A stretch of DNA of 64,000 bases from assembly GCF_042660285.1 (NCBI RefSeq), contig NZ_JBHSTP010000002.1, positions 1 to 64,000 of the forward strand, in the 5' to 3' direction. Positions within the stretch are counted from its first letter, which is position 1. Each line of letters opens with the position of its first letter. Origin of the DNA: Luethyella okanaganae. Lineage in GTDB: Bacteria > Actinomycetota > Actinomycetes > Actinomycetales > Microbacteriaceae. Under the pieces are notes generated by a model that ran no database searches, was not told the origin of the DNA, and saw only the letters and a list, made by a program, of their open reading frames with translations. The translations under genes and the position numbers were made by a program. Positions 58,666 to 64,000 of this stretch are shown one piece after another.

Positions 58666-60237
58666 TTATTCTTGGCGACCGGGGTCGCCGAAGGCGAGTG
58701 CGACATCCGACGCCGGCGTCGTCTCGAGCATGCCCTCGAGATCGGCATCCGGACCCGGATCGCAGCCGTTGGAAGATGGCGTGCGCTCGAGCAGGTTCTT
58801 GCCCAGATGCTGCGCCTCCGGCAGTGGGATCGGGTACTCGCCGGTGAAGCAGGCGGTGCACAGCCGCTCGCGCGGCTGCTCCGTCGCGGCGATCATGCCG
58901 TCTTGCGAGAGGTAGCCGAGCGAGTCCGCCCCGATCGACTGGCGCACCTCGTCGACACCAAGACCTGTCGCGATGAGCTCCGCACGGGAGGCGAAGTCAA
59001 TGCCGTAGAAGCACGGCCAAGTGATGGGCGGGCTCGAGATGCGCACATGCACCTCGGCGGCACCGGCTTCGCGCAGCATCGAGACGAGCGCGCGCTGGGT
59101 GTTGCCGCGCACGATCGAGTCGTCGACGACGACGAGACGCTTGCCCCTGATGACCTCTTTGAGCGGATTGAGCTTGAGCTTGATTCCACGCTGGCGGATG
59201 GTCTGAGACGGCTGGATGAAGGTGCGGCCGACGTAGGAGTTCTTGACGAGGCCCTGTCCGAAGGGGATGCCGCTGGCCTGTGCGTAGCCGATGGCTGCCG
59301 GGGTTCCCGACTCCGGAGTCGGGATCACGAGGTCGGCTTCCACCGCATGCTCCGTAGCCAGCCGTCGGCCCATCTCGACACGGGCCTCGTGCACGCCGCG
59401 ACCGGCGATGGCCGTGTCGGGACGAGCCAGATAGACGTACTCGAAGACGCATCCGGCCGGCTTCGGCTCGGCGAAGTGCTGCGAGCGCAGACCGTTCTCG
59501 TCGACCGTGATCAGCTCGCCCGGTTCGACCTCGCGCACGAAACTCGCGCCGACGATGTCGAGAGCCGCGGTCTCGGATGCGACGACCCAGCCGCGCTCGA
59601 GGCGGCCGAGAACAAGCGGGCGCACGCCCTGCGGGTCACGGGCTGCGTAGAGCGTGGTCTCGTCCATGAAGACGAGGCAGTAGGCGCCGCGGAGCCGCGG
59701 AAGCACCTCGAGTGCCGTGGCCTCAAGGGTGTGGTCGAGATCGCCGCGGAGAAGCGCAGTGACCACGGCCGTGTCGGTCGTGTTGCCACGCGCGAGTTCA
59801 CCATCGGTCTCGGGGTGGCGATCGTGCACGAGCTGCAGCAGCTCCGCCGTGTTGGTCAGGTTGCCGTTGTGTCCCAGCGCGACCGTGCCGCCGGCCGTGC
59901 GGCCGAGCGTCGGCTGAGCGTTCTGCCAGCTCGACGAGCCCGTCGTCGAGTAGCGGGTGTGTCCGACGGCGATGTGGCCGACGAGCGTGTTGAGCGCGGT
60001 CTCGTTGAAGACCTGCGAGACGAGTCCCATGTCTTTGTAGATGAGGATCTTCTTGCCGTCGCTCGTGGCGATGCCGGCCGACTCCTGGCCGCGGTGCTGG
60101 AGAGCATAAAGACCGAAGTAGCTGAGCTTCGCCACTTCCTCGCCCGGAGCCCAGACTCCGAAGACGCCGCAGGCATCCTGCGGGCCCTTTTCGCCCTGGA
60201 GTAGATCCAGGCTGAGAAGTCCGTCGCCTCCGGCCAA
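58666..60237 (-). CDS. purF: Amidophosphoribosyltransferase
   Basis: This 523-residue enzyme performs the first committed purine step, PRPP plus glutamine to phosphoribosylamine. Residues 1-22 are a short propeptide; cleavage exposes the nucleophile Cys23 (DACGVFGVW). HRGQESAGI and the GHNGNL segment complete the glutaminase. The PRPP loop VVVDDSIVRGNT and the SSPPITWPCFYGIDF block with its Fe-S-type Cys lie in the transferase half. TTG at 60237 after AAGGGG is the best start; no ATG or GTG precedes the conserved region. Confidence 0.95.
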   Translation of the reverse strand: MAGGDGLLSLDLLQGEKGPQDACGVFGVWAPGEEVAKLSYFGLYALQHRGQESAGIATSDGKKILIYKDMGLVSQVFNETALNTLVGHIAVGHTRYSTTGSSSWQNAQPTLGRTAGGTVALGHNGNLTNTAELLQLVHDRHPETDGELARGNTTDTAVVTALLRGDLDHTLEATALEVLPRLRGAYCLVFMDETTLYAARDPQGVRPLVLGRLERGWVVASETAALDIVGASFVREVEPGELITVDENGLRSQHFAEPKPAGCVFEYVYLARPDTAIAGRGVHEARVEMGRRLATEHAVEADLVIPTPESGTPAAIGYAQASGIPFGQGLVKNSYVGRTFIQPSQTIRQRGIKLKLNPLKEVIRGKRLVVVDDSIVRGNTQRALVSMLREAGAAEVHVRISSPPITWPCFYGIDFASRAELIATGLGVDEVRQSIGADSLGYLSQDGMIAATEQPRERLCTACFTGEYPIPLPEAQHLGKNLLERTPSSNGCDPGPDADLEGMLETTPASDVALAFGDPGRQE

Positions 60238-60249
60238 GCCGAGGTCCCC

Positions 60250-60579
60250 TTACTGTGAGTTGCCGCTCGAATGCACGTCAAGTCTATCCGCCACGACGGT
60301 GGCAGGGGACAGGGACGCCCGGCGATCGATCCAGAGCGCGATGAGCGAGCCGAGCGCGACACCGACGGTGGCGCACAGCAGGAGCAGGAAGCCGAAGACC
60401 TGCCCCCTGTCGTACTGCGAATTCTCGGGGAACTCCACGGTGAGGATCAGAGCGACGATCGCGCCGACGACGCCACCGACGAGCATGAACCGAAAGTAAC
60501 GGGGCGCACGACGGACGATCACCGTGCCTGCGGTGACCTCGTCGACAGCTCCCTCTGGTTCGTTCTCGATATCGCTCAC
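60250..60579 (-). CDS. Two-span membrane protein upstream of purF
   Basis: This is a 109-residue actinobacterial membrane protein. Helices lie at about residues 33-50 (FMLVGGVVGAIVALILTV) and 62-84 (VFGFLLLLCATVGVALGSLIALW), with a charged loop between them and polar ends. It lies 12 bases upstream of purF and is probably co-transcribed with it. GTG at 60579 has GACAAT six bases upstream. The gene is often found beside purF in this family. Function unknown. The gap 60580-60855 holds a doubtful plus-strand frame beginning MTGTSETVAEGLIEIAKQLP. Confidence 0.75.
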   Translation of the reverse strand: MSDIENEPEGAVDEVTAGTVIVRRAPRYFRFMLVGGVVGAIVALILTVEFPENSQYDRGQVFGFLLLLCATVGVALGSLIALWIDRRASLSPATVVADRLDVHSSGNSQ

Positions 60580-60855
60580 GAGTCCATTGTCTCATCCATC
60601 GGACGGGGCCGGCCATCAGCCTCCAGCCGGCCATCGTGAACGCCCTTCGGATTCTGGATATGACAGGGACTTCAGAAACAGTCGCGGAGGGCCTCATCGA
60701 GATCGCGAAACAGCTCCCCCGACACGCCCGTCACCAAGCGGTCCTGCTGGGCAGCGGCCGAGCACGTCGACGACGGTCGGTATTGCGCGCTACTCAGTGC
60801 CCCGGGAGCGCTACCCTGACCAACAGGCCATCATGAGCGGGTCTGCCGCACATGG

Positions 60856-61215
60856 CTAGAGCAACGGAAGCTGCCCGATGAGATCGGCGCGCTGGCCGGA
60901 GGCGTGCACGCGACCGGAGGCGACGGCCTCGGCCCACGGCAGGGAGCCGAGGGCGAGGGCGAGCCAGCTCGCGGCATCCGTCTCGATGACGTTCGGCGGG
61001 GTGCCACGGGTGTGCCGCGGTCCCTCGATGCACTGCACCGCTCCGAATGGCGGAACGCGCATCTCAACGGCATTGCCCGGCGCCTTCTCGGCGAGGAGTT
61101 GCAGGGTGTAGCGCACGGCGAGGGCCAGGATGTCGCGGCGTGCACCGGCCACGCCGGTCTGCCACGCCCGCACGGCCGCCGTGCCCTGCGCGTCGTCGAT
61201 GCGTGACCGGGCCAT
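60856..61215 (-). CDS. Bacterial SCP-ortholog (sterol carrier-like) protein
   Basis: This 119-residue protein matches the actinobacterial sterol-carrier-like family. The diagnostic segment is VEMRVPPFGAVQCIEGPRHT followed by RGTPPNVIETDAASWLALALG. The SCP2 fold binds lipids or other hydrophobic ligands, although the bacterial role is undefined. It is divergent from purD, its standard neighbour in Micrococcales, separated by 225 bases. Confidence 0.85.
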   Translation of the reverse strand: MARSRIDDAQGTAAVRAWQTGVAGARRDILALAVRYTLQLLAEKAPGNAVEMRVPPFGAVQCIEGPRHTRGTPPNVIETDAASWLALALGSLPWAEAVASGRVHASGQRADLIGQLPLL

Positions 61216-61440
61216 GCCATCACGCTACCCGAGCGCCCGGTCGCTGTCTGCGGCGGCGATGCCTCTCGGCGTGCACCCGGGGACGCGACAGCAGGTACGA
61301 CCCCGTCAGCTGCGTTCGCCGGAGCGCACTCGGAGTCGACCCGCGCGGAGAGCGGACGTTCCACGCCCGGGAACGGGCACCTCGCACCGGTCGAGCGACT
61401 TTCACCACCGTACGGATGATGCATCCGTTAGCCTGATGCG

Positions 61441-62709
61441 GTGAGGATCCTCGTTCTAGGCTCGGGTGCACGCGAGCACGCCATCATCACTGCGCTCCTC
61501 GCCGAGAACGCGGGCCACCACATCACGGCTGCCCCAGGAAACGCAGGCATCGCGGCCGACGTCGCGACCGTCGCCCTCGACATCGAGGATCCCTCGGCCG
61601 TCACCAACTACGCGATCGAGCATGACATCGATCTCGTCGTGGTCGGCCCAGAGGCTCCACTCGTCGCCGGTGTCGCCGATGCACTGCGCACCCGTGGCAT
61701 ACCCGCCTTCGGGCCGGGCAGGGCCGCCGCCCAGCTCGAGGGCAGCAAGACGTTCGCCAAACGCATCATGGACGAGGCCGGCGTGCCAACGGGCCGTGCC
61801 GCGCGCGCCTCGACTCTCACCGAGGCCGTGTCCGCGATCGACGAGTTCGGCGCTCCCTACGTCGTCAAGGCCGATGGTCTCGCAGCAGGCAAGGGCGTGC
61901 TCGTGAGTCGGGATCGGGACGCCGCCATCGCGCACGCGACCCGGTGGCTGCAACACGGCAGCGTGCTGATCGAAGAGTTTCTCGACGGCCAGGAGGTGTC
62001 GTTGTTCTTCCTGAGCGATGGCCACTCGGTGCTGCCGCTCTCTCCTGCCCAGGACTACAAACGCCTCGGCGACGGCGACACCGGACCGAACACCGGCGGC
62101 ATGGGCGCGTACTCGCCGCTGCCCTGGCTCGACGAGCGATTCGGCAGTGAGACGGCCTTCGTCGACGAGGTCATCGACACGATCGCCCTGCCGACTGTGC
62201 GCCGGCTCGCCGCCGAGCAGACCCCGTTCATCGGGCTGCTCTATTGCGGGCTCATCCTCACCCCTGCCGGGATCCGCGTCATCGAGTTCAACGCACGCTT
62301 CGGCGACCCCGAGACCCAGGTCGTGCTACCGCGTCTCGTGACCCCGCTCTCGGGCCTGCTCGTCGACGCGGCCACGGGTGCTCTCGCCGGTCGGGAACGC
62401 CCAGAGTTCTCGGCACAGAGCTGCGTCACCGTCGTGCTCGCGAGCGAAAACTACCCAGACGTCCCGGTGACCGGTCGTGCCATCGAAGGGCTCGAGGATG
62501 CCTTGGGCGTCGAAGGCGTACACCTCGCGCACGCCGCGACCGCCGAGTCCGACGGGTCGCTCATCGCTACGGGCGGTCGCGTGCTCAACGTCGTCGCGGT
62601 CGCCGCCGATTTCGTGACAGCCCGCGCGCGCGCCTACGACGCGCTCGGCCGCATCCACCTCGACGGCGCCCAGTACCGCACCGACATCGCGGCCTGCGTC
62701 GCCGGCTAG
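61441..62709 (+). CDS. purD: Phosphoribosylamine-glycine ligase
   Basis: This 422-residue ATP-grasp enzyme joins phosphoribosylamine and glycine (step two of purine synthesis). The amino end LVLGSGAREHAI, PYVVKADGLAAGKGVLV (ATP-grasp), DYKRLGDGDTGPNTGGMGAYSPLP and the metal-binding EFNARFGDPETQ are all intact. GTG at 61441 lies six bases after TAGCCT, so the mRNA is leaderless. Its product and substrate link it with purF on the other strand. Confidence 0.95.
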   Translation: MRILVLGSGAREHAIITALLAENAGHHITAAPGNAGIAADVATVALDIEDPSAVTNYAIEHDIDLVVVGPEAPLVAGVADALRTRGIPAFGPGRAAAQLEGSKTFAKRIMDEAGVPTGRAARASTLTEAVSAIDEFGAPYVVKADGLAAGKGVLVSRDRDAAIAHATRWLQHGSVLIEEFLDGQEVSLFFLSDGHSVLPLSPAQDYKRLGDGDTGPNTGGMGAYSPLPWLDERFGSETAFVDEVIDTIALPTVRRLAAEQTPFIGLLYCGLILTPAGIRVIEFNARFGDPETQVVLPRLVTPLSGLLVDAATGALAGRERPEFSAQSCVTVVLASENYPDVPVTGRAIEGLEDALGVEGVHLAHAATAESDGSLIATGGRVLNVVAVAADFVTARARAYDALGRIHLDGAQYRTDIAACVAG

Positions 62710-62817
62710 CAACCGATCATCCGTGCGTCTTTCTCGGTCAGCGCGCGACGCCGGGTAGCGCGAACGGCCACGAGACGACGCAGACGACGCGAGCGGTCCC
62801 GCCCGTAGACTGTTGCG

Positions 62818-63744
62818 GTGACCGACGAACTCCCTGACTGGACCCATGTCTACTCCGGCAAGGTGCGCGACCTCTATGTTCCGACGACGACGATGTCCGA
62901 CGACGACAGTTGGACGGGCGACCCTCTCGCCACGAGCGATCGGGTGCTCGTCGTGGCTACGGATCGGGTGAGCGCCTTCGACCATGTGCTCGAACCCGGT
63001 ATCCCGGGCAAGGGCGAACTGCTGACCACCTTGAGCCTCTGGTGGTTCGACCGGCTCGACGTGCCGAACCAGCTGCTCGCCGACCATACTCTCGACGGCG
63101 GCGTATTGAGCCTCATCCCCTCGGCTGTCGCCGGTCGGGCGATGCTCGTGCGCACACTCGACATGTATCCGGTGGAATGCGTCGTACGCGGCTACCTGAC
63201 CGGTTCCGGCTGGAAGGAGTATCAGTCCACTCAGACGGTGTGCGGGATCGCGCTGCCCGCCGGCCTGCGGAACGGCGACCGCCTGCCCGAGCCGATCTAC
63301 ACTCCGGCGTGGAAGGCCCCGCTCGGCGAGCACGACGAGAACGTGAGCTACGAGCGCACCGTCGAACTCGTGGGCGCCGACGTCGCAAGCCAACTGCGCT
63401 CGCTCTCGCTCGGGATCTTCAGCGAGGCTTCGGCGATCGCCGAAGCCCGCGGGCTCATCCTCGCTGACACCAAGTTCGAGTTCGGTGCCGACCGCGAGAA
63501 CGGCGTCGTCCGCCTGGCCGACGAGGTGCTCACGAGCGATTCGAGCCGCTACTGGGATGCCGAGGCCTACGCCTCGGGGTCGACGCCCGAGGAGCGCATG
63601 TCGAGCTTCGACAAGCAGATCGTTCGCGACTGGCTCACCGCCAACTGGGACCAGGGTGGCACACCGCCAAGGCTGCCACCCGAGATCGTGACACAGACGG
63701 CCGCCCGCTACCGGGAGCTGCTGGAGCGCCTGACGCGTAGCTGA
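62818..63744 (+). CDS. purC: SAICAR synthase
   Basis: This 308-residue phosphoribosylaminoimidazole-succinocarboxamide synthase adds aspartate to CAIR. The amino end is YSGKVRDLYVP, followed by DRVSAFDHVLEPGIPGKG, VECVVRGYLTGSGWKEY and the ILADTKFEFG loop. The length is that of the longer actinobacterial form. GTG at 62818 is six bases after TAGACT (62806-62811). The 108-base gap after purD suggests a separate promoter. It is probably followed beyond the window by further pur genes. Confidence 0.95.
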   Translation: MTDELPDWTHVYSGKVRDLYVPTTTMSDDDSWTGDPLATSDRVLVVATDRVSAFDHVLEPGIPGKGELLTTLSLWWFDRLDVPNQLLADHTLDGGVLSLIPSAVAGRAMLVRTLDMYPVECVVRGYLTGSGWKEYQSTQTVCGIALPAGLRNGDRLPEPIYTPAWKAPLGEHDENVSYERTVELVGADVASQLRSLSLGIFSEASAIAEARGLILADTKFEFGADRENGVVRLADEVLTSDSSRYWDAEAYASGSTPEERMSSFDKQIVRDWLTANWDQGGTPPRLPPEIVTQTAARYRELLERLTRS

Positions 63745-63981
63745 GCGATCACGCCCGATACGGGCTACGGCCACCGGCGAACGGGCGCATCAATCCCCGT
63801 GATCCCGGCACCGTATCCGATGATCGAGCTCGTCGAGATCACCGAGGCGGCAGTCCCGTTTCGGTACCCTCGGCCGACGCCGACCCACGCAGTCCGTTTC
63901 GGTGGGCTCGACCGGCCGAGGAGCGGGCTCACGTCGTGAGCGCGTGGCGACACCCTGATGACGGAATACCCGCGCCGGGCA
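63745..63981. other. Gap after purC
   Basis: About 240 bases without a supportable gene. Two GTTTCGGT repeats occur at about 63858 and 63896. Confidence 0.4.
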
Positions 63982-64000
63982 TATTCTTCCGTTATGCGAG
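63982..64000 (+). promoter_or_regulatory. Leaderless promoter and start of the next gene
   Basis: TATTCT at 63982-63987 is followed after six bases by ATG at 63994, the same arrangement as purD and purC. The coding sequence runs off the window after two codons. A purS-type gene is expected here by analogy only. Confidence 0.5.

Noticed and set aside
57289..60204. Very long plus-strand open frame spanning purM and purF
   Set aside because: It is antisense to two clear purine genes and a plus-strand gene in another frame, with no protein-family features.
60636..60836. Plus-strand frame starting MTGTSETVAEGLIEIAKQLP as a gene
   Set aside because: Composition becomes Arg-rich and shadow-like after 25 residues, and no ribosome site or family is recognised.

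Overview
The window is high-GC actinobacterial DNA, most likely from the family Microbacteriaceae. Evidence is the codon bias, abundant GTG and leaderless starts, a DUF3073 protein, a bacterial SCP-ortholog protein beside purD, an IdeR/DtxR-type iron box, and the purM-purF / purD-purC layout. No rRNA, tRNA, CRISPR array, phage module or intact insertion sequence was seen.

Positions 1-12,700 form a catabolic island. A partial aldehyde dehydrogenase diverges from a zinc alcohol dehydrogenase, an SDR and a LysR regulator. Next is an ABC importer of the SsuABC/TauABC/NMT1 type with two different permeases, and a metallo-beta-lactamase hydrolase is translationally coupled to its ATPase. After that comes a four-gene operon: methylenetetrahydrofolate reductase, formyltetrahydrofolate deformylase (PurU), a LigM/DesA-type tetrahydrofolate-dependent O-demethylase, and a PadR regulator. 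Together these would strip a methyl group from a methoxylated (probably aromatic) substrate, oxidise it on folate and release it as formate. A large palindrome resembling the VanR operator precedes the operon. This is the most interesting system in the window.

Positions 12,900-31,700 are mixed. They hold an iron-box-controlled siderophore-interacting protein, an SdhL-class shikimate dehydrogenase homologue, an ArsR/AHSA1/VOC group and a TetR regulator with paired operators. A TM0106-type nuclease-helicase, an AEC transporter and a DEAD-box helicase with an internally duplicated RG-rich tail follow. The rest is a frameshifted COG0523 GTPase remnant, a MarR/EamA pair, a GNAT protein and a truncated haemoglobin that lacks a normal start codon.

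Positions 31,700-42,500 carry the histidine-utilisation genes: IclR regulator, hutH, hutU and hutI. A shared palindromic operator precedes hutH and hutU. The set is interrupted by a secreted M23 peptidase-like protein, an XRE/membrane-protein pair and a SixA phosphatase. Between hutI and an RND exporter are degraded pieces of a formimidoylglutamase (hutG) and an SRAP/YedK protein. The fourth histidine-degradation step therefore appears to have been lost from this locus.

Positions 42,500-56,500 hold the RND exporter, a divergent MocR/YczE pair, a DUF4097-PadR pair with two CGATATATCG operators, a membrane acyltransferase, a KimA-like APC transporter, a CrcB fluoride-channel pair, a flavin monooxygenase-like protein and DUF3073. 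Positions 56,800-64,000 are the purine region: purM and purF on the minus strand, purD and purC on the plus strand, with small conserved actinobacterial genes between them. A recurring feature is a TANNNT hexamer exactly 6 nt before the start codon, indicating widespread leaderless transcripts. Two families of dispersed intergenic repeats are also present.
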